Positions 27,154-36,440 of a stretch of 64,000 nucleotides of DNA are shown here, one piece after another (the stretch's first letter is position 1; the number at the start of each line of letters is the position of its first letter). This DNA comes from Wenzhouxiangella marina (lineage in GTDB: Bacteria > Pseudomonadota > Gammaproteobacteria > Xanthomonadales > Wenzhouxiangellaceae), in contig NZ_CP012154.1 of NCBI RefSeq assembly GCF_001187785.1, positions 3,590,501 through 3,654,500 on the forward strand, in the 5' to 3' direction. The notes beneath the pieces are model-generated. The model was not told the DNA's origin. It did not search any database and saw only the letters and a list, made by a program, of their open reading frames with translations. Both the position numbers and the translations under genes were made by a program.

Positions 27154-27905
27154 AACGCCGCACCGCCAAGCGCCCGGAACACTGTCGCGCCCTGGTCACC
27201 GGCGGCTCCGGCGACCTCGGCCAGGCCATCTGTCGAAGGCTGGCGGGAGAGGGCCTCGAGCTGATCGTGCATGCCGCCAGCCGCCTCGAGCGCGCCGAGC
27301 AGACCGCCGAGGCCATCCGTGCCGAGGGCGGACGGGCCCAGGCCGTCCAGTTCGACCTGGCCGACGCCGAGGCCACCGCTGCCGCCATGACAGCACTGAC
27401 CGCTGAGGCACCGATCGGCATCGTCGTCCACAACGCCGGCCTGCACCAGGACGCGCCCATGGCCGGCATGAGCGAAGACGCCTGGCGCCGCGTCATGGCG
27501 GTCAATCTCGACGGCTTCTTCCGGGTCGTGCAACCGACCCTGCTGGGCATGTCCAGGCTGCGCTTCGGTCGCGTCATCGCCATTTCCAGCGTGGCCGCAC
27601 GCCTGGGCAACCGGGGCCAGGCCAACTACGCCGCGGCCAAGGCCGGCCTGCACGGGGCGATCCTCTCCCTGAGCCGGGAAATGGCCGGCCGCGGCCTGAG
27701 CTTCAACACCATCGCACCCGGCCTGATCGACACCGGCATGATCGAGGCCGAGCAGATCGAGGCCACCCTGCCCCTGATCCCGGCCGGGCGCATCGGCCAG
27801 CCCGATGAAGTCGCCGCGCTGGTCGCCTTCCTCTGCCGCGACGAGGCGGCCTACATCAACGCACAGATGATCGGCATCGACGGCGGCATGGCGGCCGGCC
27901 ACTGA
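27150..27905 (+). CDS. 3-oxoacyl-ACP reductase (FabG-like)
   Basis: A 251-aa short-chain dehydrogenase. The NADPH motif is VTGGSGDLGQAI, with the Ser-Tyr-Lys triad in ISSVAARLGNRGQANYAAAK and the expected HNAG and PGLIDT blocks. It reduces the 3-keto intermediates of polyene elongation. It is the last gene of the coupled plus-strand block; 123 bp without a gene follow before the DUF418 gene. Confidence 0.92.
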   Translation: MKRRTAKRPEHCRALVTGGSGDLGQAICRRLAGEGLELIVHAASRLERAEQTAEAIRAEGGRAQAVQFDLADAEATAAAMTALTAEAPIGIVVHNAGLHQDAPMAGMSEDAWRRVMAVNLDGFFRVVQPTLLGMSRLRFGRVIAISSVAARLGNRGQANYAAAKAGLHGAILSLSREMAGRGLSFNTIAPGLIDTGMIEAEQIEATLPLIPAGRIGQPDEVAALVAFLCRDEAAYINAQMIGIDGGMAAGH

Positions 27906-28028
27906 GCTCGCCTGTACGCTGAGGATGTGCGACCGAGCGAAACGCCGCGGATCCGAGTGACCACCGACACCTGACAGCGGCGGGCCGCCGGGTTGATAAT
28001 CAGGGCTCGACGCCGTGGGGAGCCCAAG

Positions 28029-29258
28029 ATGAGCACCAATGCCATGCATCCGGTCCTGGACCGGCATATCCACCTCGACGTGCTGCGCGGCTTTGCCCTG
28101 CTCGGCATCCTGCTGGTCAATTTCGAGTGGTTCACCCGCCCGATGCAGGCGATCATGCTCGGCTCGGAGCCCGGCCTCGCGCCGATCGATCAGGCGGCCG
28201 ATGCGCTGGTGACGATCTTCGGCGAGGGCAAGTTCTATCCGATCTTTTCGATGCTGTTCGGCGCCGGCTTCGCCCTGATGGCCGACCGCGCCATGCGGCG
28301 CGCGGCCCCCTTCTGGGGCGTCTACCTGCGCCGCCTGCTGATCCTGATGGTTTTCGGCCTGGTCCACAGCCTGCTGATCTGGTCCGGCGACATCCTGCTG
28401 ATCTATGCGATCGCCGGCGGCTTCATGTGCCTGTTCTTCAGTCGGACGCCGGAACGACGGCTGTGGAAATGGGCGCTGTTCTTCATTGCCTTGCCCCTGC
28501 TGCTGATGTGGGGCGCCAGCGCCATGGTGAGCCTGGCCAATACGCAGCCGGAGCTGCGCACCGAGCTTGCCGCAGAGTTCGCGGCCGACGAGCGCAATCT
28601 GCTGGACACCGTGGCCCGGGCAGAGACGATTCATGCCGAGGGGAGTTTCGCCGACAACGTCGTCCAGCGCCTCGACGATCTGCGCTTCAAGCTGGTCTAT
28701 TTCCTGTTCTGGGCCACCCCGGTGATCGGCTACTTCCTGATCGGCCGCTGGCTGATCGTCTCCGACCGCCTGACCCACCCGCAGGATCACCAGCTCTACT
28801 TCCGCCGATGGCGCGCCCGCGGGCTCAGCCTGGGCCTCGTTCTGGCCGTGGCGGCCTGGTTCCTGATGCAGGACATCAACGCGATGGTGCCGAGCCTGGG
28901 CGCGGCATTGGGCACGACCCTGGTCACCCTGGCGGGTCTATTGATGGCGCTGGGCTACCTGTCGGCCGTGACCCTGGCCGCCGAGCGGCTGCGAGTCCTG
29001 GCCCCGGCCGGGCAGATGGCGCTCAGCAACTACCTGATCCAGTCCCTGATCTGGACCTGGCTGATCTACGGCCACGGCCTGGGCCTGTGGGGCGAGATTC
29101 CGCGCTGGTCGCAGATTCCCCTGGCACTGGGCTTCTTCGCCCTGCAGGTCGCCTTCTCGCACTGGTGGCTGGCGAGGTTCCGCTACGGCCCGGCCGAGTG
29201 GCTGTGGCGCAGCCTGACCTACTGGGAGCGCCAGCCCATGCGGCGCGTTGCCCACTAG
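28029..29258 (+). CDS. DUF418-family membrane protein
   Basis: A 409-aa integral membrane protein with about ten hydrophobic segments. LDVLRGFALLGILLVNFEWF at the N-terminus and LAPAGQMALSNYLIQSLIWT near the C-terminus are the DUF418 hallmarks. The family is related to membrane acyltransferase-like proteins, function unknown. A GGGGAG site precedes the ATG at 28029. The gene converges on asmA with 13 bp between. Confidence 0.85.
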   Translation: MSTNAMHPVLDRHIHLDVLRGFALLGILLVNFEWFTRPMQAIMLGSEPGLAPIDQAADALVTIFGEGKFYPIFSMLFGAGFALMADRAMRRAAPFWGVYLRRLLILMVFGLVHSLLIWSGDILLIYAIAGGFMCLFFSRTPERRLWKWALFFIALPLLLMWGASAMVSLANTQPELRTELAAEFAADERNLLDTVARAETIHAEGSFADNVVQRLDDLRFKLVYFLFWATPVIGYFLIGRWLIVSDRLTHPQDHQLYFRRWRARGLSLGLVLAVAAWFLMQDINAMVPSLGAALGTTLVTLAGLLMALGYLSAVTLAAERLRVLAPAGQMALSNYLIQSLIWTWLIYGHGLGLWGEIPRWSQIPLALGFFALQVAFSHWWLARFRYGPAEWLWRSLTYWERQPMRRVAH

Positions 29259-29271
29259 GATTGCACGAGCC

Positions 29272-31413
29272 TCAGGGCCGAGGCGGCGGTTCCGGGGTCG
29301 CCTCGTCTTCGGACTCCGCCTCTTCCTCGGGCGTGTCGTCACGGCTCCGTTCGAGCAGGGTCCGGAGCAGCAGCTGACTGGTTCGCTCCCGGCGCTCGGG
29401 CGGCGGCTCGCTCGTTTCGGCCTCCGAATCCTCGGCTGCCCCGGAACGATCCGTCTCGGGAACATCGGCGTCCGACGCACCTTCGCGCTCGCCATCCTGG
29501 CCTGAATCGCGTGGCTGGTCAGCCTCGTCATCCCGCGGTTCCTGACGATCCTCGAGCGCGCGACGCAGCTGCTCCTCGAGCAGGTTCCGGCCCGCGTCCT
29601 GGACGAAGCGTTCGAGGTCCACGCTCAAGGTCGGCGCCGCCACCGATCCGGCGATCATGAGCGGCACGCGTCCCCCCGTGGCCTGACGCAGGGCCCGTGG
29701 CAGACGCGCAAGCAGTTCGGGTCCGAGGTCCAGCACCATGCGGTACTCGACCCGGTCGGCGGCGAAGTCGATCCGGCCGCTGCCGGTCGCACCGTAGCCC
29801 GCCGCGGCGAGATTCAGATTCGGCAGCTCGATCACCCCGTCACGCACGGTGATGCCGGCCCCGAAGGTCTCGAACTCCGTGCGACCCCCGAAGGCGCGGC
29901 TGATGTTGGCCAGGTTGGAGCTGGTCAGCTCCTCTTCGATCAGGGTGCGCAGATTGACCCCCTCGATCGCCCCGCCCTCGATCTCGATCCGGCCTTCGCC
30001 GTTCATCGTGGCCAGGATGCTGCGCGGATCCAGACCCTGGAAATCGAGCTGCAGCTGCAGGTCACCCAGGCCGCTCAGTGGCGCGTCACGCCCGCTCAGC
30101 GCCGCGACGCGGGCCACCGCCACGTCCACCAATTGCGGCTGCATCGACACGCTGGGCGGCTGGGTCCGGAAATCGATCGTGACCCGGGCATCGGCCTGAC
30201 CACCGAACAGACCGGCGCGCATCGGCGACAGCAGCAGCTGCCCATCGCGCAGACGGGCCACGGTTTCCACTTGCTCGAAGCGCATCGCCTCGGACAGGAT
30301 CAGCTCGTCCAGATCGAGATCGAAGCTCAGATCGAGACCCTCGAGGACCGGCGGCGTCGACGGACCCGCGCCCTCGGCCGGCGGCGCGTCCGTATCGCTT
30401 GTCGCATCGGCCATCATCGACCGCAGGTCCAGGGCCTGACCGCGCACGGCCAGCTCGGCCACGACTTCGTCACCGAGACGCAGGCGCCCGTCGGCCCGAA
30501 GGGTCTGACCGTCGATCGACAGCTGCGCGGCGTTCAGGCTCAGCGCCACGGTTTCATCCAGGCTCAGACGCAGCGGCTCGGCCAGGCTCAGACCCAGGGC
30601 GTGTCCGCCCGCATCGACCTCGACCTCGACGTCGGCCACACTGAGCTCGACCGGTGTGCCGAGTTCGATCACCACGGCCGCCTGCGCCCGCCCGTTCAGG
30701 GCGCCGTCCGGTCGGCTGAAGCCCAGATCGAGCCCGTCCACGCGCAGGCTGGACAGGTCGGCGGCCGCCGTCAATCGCCCGTCAAGGCGATCGATCAGGA
30801 GCTGATCGCCGGCATCATCGGCCAGACGGGCGCTGAGGGAGAACTCCGTCGCCTGCCCGGCCCGGAACGGCGCCAGATCCAGACGCTCGACCTCGATGCT
30901 CGAACGTGTGCCGGCGACCGGGTCGAGCTGGACCAGACGCAGATCTTCGATACTGAGCGCGCCGATCTGCACCTCCGACAGATCCGGACGGCCCGCCTCG
31001 GGGTCCGCCTCCCGCTCGGCCAGCAGGCCATCGAGATTGCTCTGGCCATCCGGCAGTCGGACCAGGGTCAGCTCCGTATCGGACAGGCTGATGGCACCGG
31101 TCTCCAGGCGACCGCGGATCAGCGGCATGACACGCACCGAGGCCACGGCGCGGCCGACCCGGGCCAATGGCGGTACGTCCTCGAAGCCGGTCGGATTGCC
31201 GACCTGGACCTGCTCGATCTCCAGCGCCAGCCAGGGAAAGACCCGCAGCGACATCGGGCCGTCCAGGCGCACCTCACGACCGAGGGTGTTCGACGCCCGC
31301 TCGGCGATCTCGTCCCGGTAGTCGTCGGGATCGATGATCAGCAGCGCCGCGATGGCCAGCACCACGAGCAGAACGATGAGGATGATCAGGCCCAGAATGA
31401 GCTTGCGAAACAT
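29272..31413 (-). CDS. AsmA-family protein
   Basis: A 713-aa inner-membrane-anchored protein. An N-terminal helix (about residues 5-27) is followed by the AsmA start DPDDYRDEIAERASNTLGRE and a long beta-rich repeat region facing the periplasm. The C-terminal AsmA_2 region (about 470-620) includes GGAIEGVNLRTLIEEEL. The last ~90 residues are Glu/Arg/Pro-rich and probably disordered. AsmA-like proteins are thought to move lipids to the outer membrane. Confidence 0.85.
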   Translation of the reverse strand: MFRKLILGLIILIVLLVVLAIAALLIIDPDDYRDEIAERASNTLGREVRLDGPMSLRVFPWLALEIEQVQVGNPTGFEDVPPLARVGRAVASVRVMPLIRGRLETGAISLSDTELTLVRLPDGQSNLDGLLAEREADPEAGRPDLSEVQIGALSIEDLRLVQLDPVAGTRSSIEVERLDLAPFRAGQATEFSLSARLADDAGDQLLIDRLDGRLTAAADLSSLRVDGLDLGFSRPDGALNGRAQAAVVIELGTPVELSVADVEVEVDAGGHALGLSLAEPLRLSLDETVALSLNAAQLSIDGQTLRADGRLRLGDEVVAELAVRGQALDLRSMMADATSDTDAPPAEGAGPSTPPVLEGLDLSFDLDLDELILSEAMRFEQVETVARLRDGQLLLSPMRAGLFGGQADARVTIDFRTQPPSVSMQPQLVDVAVARVAALSGRDAPLSGLGDLQLQLDFQGLDPRSILATMNGEGRIEIEGGAIEGVNLRTLIEEELTSSNLANISRAFGGRTEFETFGAGITVRDGVIELPNLNLAAAGYGATGSGRIDFAADRVEYRMVLDLGPELLARLPRALRQATGGRVPLMIAGSVAAPTLSVDLERFVQDAGRNLLEEQLRRALEDRQEPRDDEADQPRDSGQDGEREGASDADVPETDRSGAAEDSEAETSEPPPERRERTSQLLLRTLLERSRDDTPEEEAESEDEATPEPPPRP

Positions 31414-31444
31414 GCCGTTGACCTCTTGGAAACGCGCCCGAGGC

Positions 31445-33097
31445 TCAGCTTAGCAGAGCGCGCCGTCGCAGGAACCAGAACAGGGCAAAGGCCAACAGTA
31501 CCAGTCCGGCCGGGCCCAGCGCCGGCACGGGGAAGGCCGCTCCCGCAGGACCGAGATTGCTCAGGGCCACGCTGAGCACCCGGCCGGTCGCCGGGGCCTC
31601 GATGCTGACGGCATAGCTGCCCGGCAGGCCGTTGGCCTGCAGCGACAGGCTCAGCTGCCCCGCCCCGTCCGTGACCCCTTCGATGCTGCTCAGGCCGTTG
31701 GAAAACAGCACCGAGGCGCCCGCGCCCGGCGCGGTCAGACGCAGTAGGGACCCGGGCAGCGGCTGCCCCCACTGGTCGCGCACTTCGATGCGCAGCGGCA
31801 GCGCGAAGGCCTCTCCGATCGGCGCCGTCTGGTCCGCTCCTTCGAGGATGATCAGCTCGGCGGGCGCCGGTCCGAGAAAACGCCGCGCGTAGATCCCGAA
31901 ACCGGATTCATCCTGACCGGCCGATTCCCAGACCGCCAGAAAGCCGCCGTCGGGCAGCCCCGTCAGGTCGGGAAAGTCCTGAAAGGCCTCGACCTCCTCG
32001 TGCACGACGAACTCGTCGCCGAGAAACTGCCCGTCGGCCGCCAGCCGTCGCGCCCGGATGCCCTGCTGCTCGAAGTCATCGGGCAGACTCTGCCAGGCGA
32101 TCACGTAGTGGCCGAGGCCGTCGACGGTGATCGCCGGCAGGTCCTGAATGCCCTCGTCGAACTGGTTGACCTGCACCTCCGGTCCGAGCGGCAGGCAGTC
32201 GGGGCCGTAGCGGCGCGCCATGATGCGACGATAGACGAAGGAACTGAGGCCGCTGTTGTCCTGCCAGACCACGGCGAAGGCACCGTCCGGCCGCAGCGCG
32301 ACCCGCGGCTGCGATTGCTGTCCCTGGGTCGCCTGATTGACCTGCACCTCGGCGGGACCCTGGCCGGCCGGATCGAGGCAACGCAGTACCACCCCCCAGT
32401 CGTTGCCGTCGATGGCGATGTCCTGCCAGACCAGCACCTGCGAACCATCCGGCCGCACCGCCAGGTCGGCCCGTCGCTGGGCTCCGGCGGTGATCGTGTT
32501 GCGCGTGGTCGGACTGTCCAGGGCCGTGCCGTCCGCGCCTGCAGCGTTGCCGAGGATATCGAAGTTGTCCGCCGTCACGGCCTCCCAGCTCAGGTGAACC
32601 CGGTCATCCTGGTCGATGCCCAGGCGGGGCAGGATCTGGGTCTGTCCCGTGCTCTCGCTGATGCGCCGATCTCCGGCCAGGGGCACCGCGTTCGCGTCGA
32701 ATCGACGCAGGGAGATCACCGGATCGACGCTGAGCCGATCCGGGCCGTTCCAGGCCACCACGAAGGCACCATCCGGCGCCATGGCCAGGGCCTGGCCATC
32801 CTGGTTGCCGTCGTTGAAGACATTGATCCGGAATTCATCGCCCAGGAAGTCGGTCGCGGCATCCAGGCGCTGGGCATGGATGCCCCAGCCGGGCTGGTCC
32901 TGGTTGCGCGACTGCCAGATGACGACGCTGCGACCATCGGCGGCGCTGGCGACCAGAGGCACCCGCTGGTCGCCGAGCTCGAAGCTGTTGACCCTGAACT
33001 CCGGCGTGGCCAGGCCCTCGAAGGTCTGCGCCGACGCAACCCCGGCCAGGCAGCACAGCACCAGCGCGAGGGATTCTGGAAAAAGGACCGAACGCAT
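31445..33097 (-). CDS. Exported repeat protein with C-terminal sorting-like tail
   Basis: A 550-aa protein with a signal peptide (about 1-23, ending GVASAQ). Repeats of the type VVxWQS...GxxxRRxD recur through residues 50-390 and suggest a beta-propeller-like region. A bacterial Ig-like segment follows (about 410-500). The end has a Pro-rich motif, a hydrophobic helix and an Arg cluster (GPAGLVLLAFALFWFLRRR), like IPTL/PEP-type C-terminal sorting signals. No enzyme motif is seen. A surface or adhesion role is inference. Confidence 0.72.
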   Translation of the reverse strand: MRSVLFPESLALVLCCLAGVASAQTFEGLATPEFRVNSFELGDQRVPLVASAADGRSVVIWQSRNQDQPGWGIHAQRLDAATDFLGDEFRINVFNDGNQDGQALAMAPDGAFVVAWNGPDRLSVDPVISLRRFDANAVPLAGDRRISESTGQTQILPRLGIDQDDRVHLSWEAVTADNFDILGNAAGADGTALDSPTTRNTITAGAQRRADLAVRPDGSQVLVWQDIAIDGNDWGVVLRCLDPAGQGPAEVQVNQATQGQQSQPRVALRPDGAFAVVWQDNSGLSSFVYRRIMARRYGPDCLPLGPEVQVNQFDEGIQDLPAITVDGLGHYVIAWQSLPDDFEQQGIRARRLAADGQFLGDEFVVHEEVEAFQDFPDLTGLPDGGFLAVWESAGQDESGFGIYARRFLGPAPAELIILEGADQTAPIGEAFALPLRIEVRDQWGQPLPGSLLRLTAPGAGASVLFSNGLSSIEGVTDGAGQLSLSLQANGLPGSYAVSIEAPATGRVLSVALSNLGPAGAAFPVPALGPAGLVLLAFALFWFLRRRALLS

Positions 33098-33177
33098 GCA
33101 GACTGGCCATCGGTGACGAGGGCCGTCAGCATAGCAAGCTCCCGTCTAGGGAGCCACGCACAGGCTCCAGCGCTGGT

Positions 33178-33795
33178 TCAGAGGCCGAACCAGGCCATCA
33201 CATAGCCTTCCATCAGTTCCTCGCGATGCGGCGACACCAGCGCCAGCACCTCATCGCTCACGGCCCGATTCGGCATCGGCGAGCCCTGCTCGCCGAAGGC
33301 CGTCACCGCCACCTGCTCACCCAGGGCCCGGAAGGTCTGATTGCGGGTCCATGCGTATTCCTCGAGGCTGAACTGATAGCGGTTCAGGGCATCGACCTGA
33401 GCACGTTTGGCGTCGATCAGCAGCCCGCCGAGATCGCGATAGGCGGTCACGATCTCGATCACATTGGCCTGCCGGCCGTCCTCCTTGATCTCCTGCTGGA
33501 TCTGGTCCCAACGTGCGTCCAGCGCCTGCAGCTGACCCTGCAACTGGCTTCGCATGTCACGCTGCGCCACCAGGAAGCGCTGGAAGCGATCCGGGTCGAG
33601 CTGCCCATCGGCCGGCGGCTGGAAACCCTCCGTCCGCTCGATCTGCTCGTTGAGCTGCTGGTACTCGGTGGCGAACTCGCCCACTTCCGAGGCGAATTCC
33701 CAGGCCGGTTTGATGACGAAGAAATAGCCGGCCGTGCCTCCGCCAATGACCACGATGGCGATGACCGCCAAACAGCCGATCAGGAATTTCTGCAT
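33178..33795 (-). CDS. Hypothetical membrane-anchored coiled-coil protein
   Basis: A 205-aa protein. One N-terminal membrane helix (about 4-30, with GGGTAGYFF) is followed by a Gln/Glu-rich, largely helical region (about 35-160) that could form coiled coils, extracytoplasmic by the usual topology. I do not recognise the family; there is a loose resemblance to LemA-like helical proteins. A 195-bp region without a gene separates it from the divergent pyrophosphatase gene. Confidence 0.6.
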   Translation of the reverse strand: MQKFLIGCLAVIAIVVIGGGTAGYFFVIKPAWEFASEVGEFATEYQQLNEQIERTEGFQPPADGQLDPDRFQRFLVAQRDMRSQLQGQLQALDARWDQIQQEIKEDGRQANVIEIVTAYRDLGGLLIDAKRAQVDALNRYQFSLEEYAWTRNQTFRALGEQVAVTAFGEQGSPMPNRAVSDEVLALVSPHREELMEGYVMAWFGL

Positions 33796-33990
33796 GTTCG
33801 TGTGCTCCAGGATCCAGTGTTCGATGCCTGCCCGGGCGACCCTGATGGAACGCTTCGAGGTCTCGCAATCCGGGCTTCTTGCGAGCTATTACGACAGGCG
33901 CGCGCATTTTGCGCCATCGAAGAGCTCGGGAAGCAGCTCCCCGCCTCGCTACAATCGACGGCCTGTCCCGCCCGATCGAGTAGGCCATCG

Positions 33991-35472
33991 ATGACCCCGC
34001 GTGTTCTGCCCCTGCTTGTGGCTCTGCTCGTCACGGCCTGCTCCTCGCAATCGGCGCCCGAGGCGCGTCCCGCACCCCTGCTGCTGATTTCCATCGACGG
34101 CCTCCGCCACGATTACATCGACCTGACCGACACGCCCGCCCTCGACCGCCTCATCGCCGGCGGCCTGAAGGCCGATGGTCTGCAGCAGGTCTTCCCCAGC
34201 AAGACCTTTCCCACCCACTACAGCCTCGTGACGGGCCGACACCCGGGCAGCCACGGCGTGGTCGGCAACAACATGTGGGACCCGGCCCGGGACAGCCGCT
34301 TTCGACTGAGCGATCGCGAGGCCGTCAGCGATGGCTACTGGTACCAGGGCGGCGAGCCGATCTGGGTCACGGCCCAGCGCCAGGGCCTCAGCGCCGCCAC
34401 CTACTTCTGGCCCGGCTCGGAGGCTCGCATCCACCGCGTCCGCCCGGACCACTGGAAACCCTACGCCGGCGACACGCCGCATGCCGAACGCATCGAACAG
34501 CTGCTGGCCTGGTTCGATCTGCCCATCGCCGAACGCCCGGACCTGTTCACGCTCTACTTCCATGCCGTCGACTCCGCCGGCCATGACGACGGGCCGGCCT
34601 CCCTGGAAGCGCTGACCGCCCTGAGCGAGATCGACGGCCACCTCGGCCGACTGCTGGACGGCCTGGAGGCCCGCGGCCTGCTCGGTCGCACGCACATCCT
34701 GCTCGTGTCCGATCACGGCATGGCCGAGATCGATCATGATCGCTACCTGTTCCTGGACGACTACCTCGACCTGTCCGGCCTGATCGTCTCCGATGCCGGA
34801 CCGGCCGCGCAGATCTGGGCGATCGAGACGCCGGCCGAGGACATCGTCGCCGCGCTCCGGAACGCCCACCCGCGACTGCGCGTCTGGGCGCGCGAGGACA
34901 TCCCCGAGCGCTACCAGTTCGGCCCCCACGCGCGCGTCCCCGACGTGCTCGCCGAGGCCGATCCGGGCTGGATGATCCATCGGCGCCGCGCCGAGCGAGC
35001 CCAGCGTTCTCCGAACGACCCCAGGGGCATGCACGGCTGGGACCCGGCCTTCCGCGACATGCACGGCGTCTTCCTGGCCCACGGCCCGACCTTCGCGGCC
35101 GGCAGCCGGGCCCCCACGGTCCGATCCGTCGATCTCTACGCCTTGATGAGTCACTTGCTGGGCATCGATCCGGCCGAGCACCAGGGCTCACTGAGACCCT
35201 TCAAGCCCTACTTCGATGCCGCGCCGCTCACCCCTGCCCATCGTTCCCTGCGCTGCGATGGAGCGGCCCCGATGCAGGTCGAGCTCGCGCCCAACCACCT
35301 CAGTCTGAAGCACGGCCTGCACGGCTACGTGCTGTTGCGGGAATTCGGGGACGACTCGGCGGCACGCTTTGCGGCACCCGGCCTGAAGCTCGAGTGGCGA
35401 GGGGAGCAGGCCTCCTTGAAGATCGATGAACAGCGCTTCGAAGACTGTCGTCTCGAGCCGACCGCTCACTGA
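33991..35472 (+). CDS. Ectonucleotide pyrophosphatase/phosphodiesterase-family lipoprotein
   Basis: A 493-aa alkaline-phosphatase-superfamily enzyme with a lipoprotein signal (LLVTAC). The metal-binding Asp is in LLISIDGLRHDYI, and the nucleophile Thr in FPSKTFPTHYSLVTG. Further metal ligands lie in HAVDSAGHDDGP and VSDHGMAEIDHD. Relatives hydrolyse nucleotide pyrophosphate or phosphodiester bonds outside the cytoplasm, possibly for phosphate or nucleoside scavenging. The 3' end overlaps the convergent DUF3465 gene by 7 bp. Confidence 0.88.
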   Translation: MTPRVLPLLVALLVTACSSQSAPEARPAPLLLISIDGLRHDYIDLTDTPALDRLIAGGLKADGLQQVFPSKTFPTHYSLVTGRHPGSHGVVGNNMWDPARDSRFRLSDREAVSDGYWYQGGEPIWVTAQRQGLSAATYFWPGSEARIHRVRPDHWKPYAGDTPHAERIEQLLAWFDLPIAERPDLFTLYFHAVDSAGHDDGPASLEALTALSEIDGHLGRLLDGLEARGLLGRTHILLVSDHGMAEIDHDRYLFLDDYLDLSGLIVSDAGPAAQIWAIETPAEDIVAALRNAHPRLRVWAREDIPERYQFGPHARVPDVLAEADPGWMIHRRRAERAQRSPNDPRGMHGWDPAFRDMHGVFLAHGPTFAAGSRAPTVRSVDLYALMSHLLGIDPAEHQGSLRPFKPYFDAAPLTPAHRSLRCDGAAPMQVELAPNHLSLKHGLHGYVLLREFGDDSAARFAAPGLKLEWRGEQASLKIDEQRFEDCRLEPTAH

Positions 35473-35897
35473 TAGCGTCGACCCTCGTGCTCCAGCCAGC
35501 CATCGACGTGGCGCCCCGCCGGATCGTGGTGGGTCCAGTGGATGATCCCGCCGCGTTCGTTCCAGACGTATTCCCCATAGAAGGCGACCCGATCGCCGGA
35601 GCGCAGCGCATCGATGCGGGGCGCCAGGTCGATGTTGTGCACCACCAGCACGGTCTGCCCGCCACCCACATCGAGAATGAAGCGCTGATGGCGTGAGCCG
35701 TCGTTGTCGTCGGTCAGCACGCGGACCACCCGACCCTCGCCCTGCACCTGTACGTCTTCCCAGCGCTGCGCGTAGGCCCGCGCCAGCGTGCCCGAAGTCG
35801 AGGGCGCCTGGACCAGACCCGGCAGCTGGCCTCGCTCGAACAGCACGACCAGGGCAATCAGCGCGAGCATGACGATGGTCGTGGACGTCCGCTTCAT
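35466..35897 (-). CDS. DUF3465-family exported protein
   Basis: A 143-aa protein with an N-terminal hydrophobic segment (about 7-22) and a small OB-like beta domain: VQGEGRVVRVLTDDNDGSRH, QRFILDVGGGQTVLVVHNID, GDRVAFYGEYVWN and WTHHDPAGRHVDGWLEH. The pattern matches DUF3465, function unknown. ATG 35897 was chosen for the signal; the frame is open upstream. Confidence 0.78.
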   Translation of the reverse strand: MKRTSTTIVMLALIALVVLFERGQLPGLVQAPSTSGTLARAYAQRWEDVQVQGEGRVVRVLTDDNDGSRHQRFILDVGGGQTVLVVHNIDLAPRIDALRSGDRVAFYGEYVWNERGGIIHWTHHDPAGRHVDGWLEHEGRRYQ

Positions 35898-35913
35898 TCC
35901 CCTCATCCCCCGA

Positions 35914-36354
35914 TCAATCCGGCTGCTCGTCACCGAGGGCCCGGGCGTCGGCCCCGCGCAGGCCCCAGAGGGACAGACTGACGGCCAGCAGCGAGGTCAC
36001 GGCCACGCTGACCAGGCCGAGGCTCATGATCCACTCGGCCGCCGTGGGCCCGGTCCGGCCGGCGGCGGCGATCGGCGCCGCCCAGCCGGCACCCGTCAGC
36101 CCTCCGAACAGGACCGCCGCCCAGTTGGCGTAGCTGGAATAGACCCAGCAGCCGTAGTGCAGGCGCTGCTGTTGCCGAGACAATCGGAACACCGGCCAGA
36201 TCGCACCGAGGGCGATCAGCAGTAGGCCACTGATCAATCCGATCGTGTGGGCAGACAGTCCGAGGCGGGGTATGGCCATGGCCTGCACCGCCAGACCACC
36301 GAGCAGGGCCAGCAGCAGCAGGACGAAGCCGTGTCGAATCAGGGGTCGATTCAT
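35914..36354 (-). CDS. Small membrane protein, hydroxylaminobenzene mutase-like
   Basis: A 146-aa protein with four predicted membrane helices. LIRHGFVLLLLALLGGLAVQ and PRLGLSAHTIGLISGLLLIA resemble HabA/HabB-type hydroxylaminobenzene mutases, which are small membrane proteins. Whether it has that activity is uncertain. It lies 16 bp upstream of the DUF3465 gene on the same strand. Confidence 0.6.
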   Translation of the reverse strand: MNRPLIRHGFVLLLLALLGGLAVQAMAIPRLGLSAHTIGLISGLLLIALGAIWPVFRLSRQQQRLHYGCWVYSSYANWAAVLFGGLTGAGWAAPIAAAGRTGPTAAEWIMSLGLVSVAVTSLLAVSLSLWGLRGADARALGDEQPD

Positions 36355-36440
36355 GGAGCGGTGCGCTGTTCTTGGCGATCCCGATCAGCGGAATCCGGAC
36401 CCGCAATGTAAGGGCAAGTCGGCCGGCACGGCAAGTCCGC

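Noticed and set aside
30133-33205. Long plus-strand open frames opposite the AsmA and repeat-protein genes
   Set aside because: Antisense shadows; the minus-strand proteins have signal or anchor sequences and recognisable domains.
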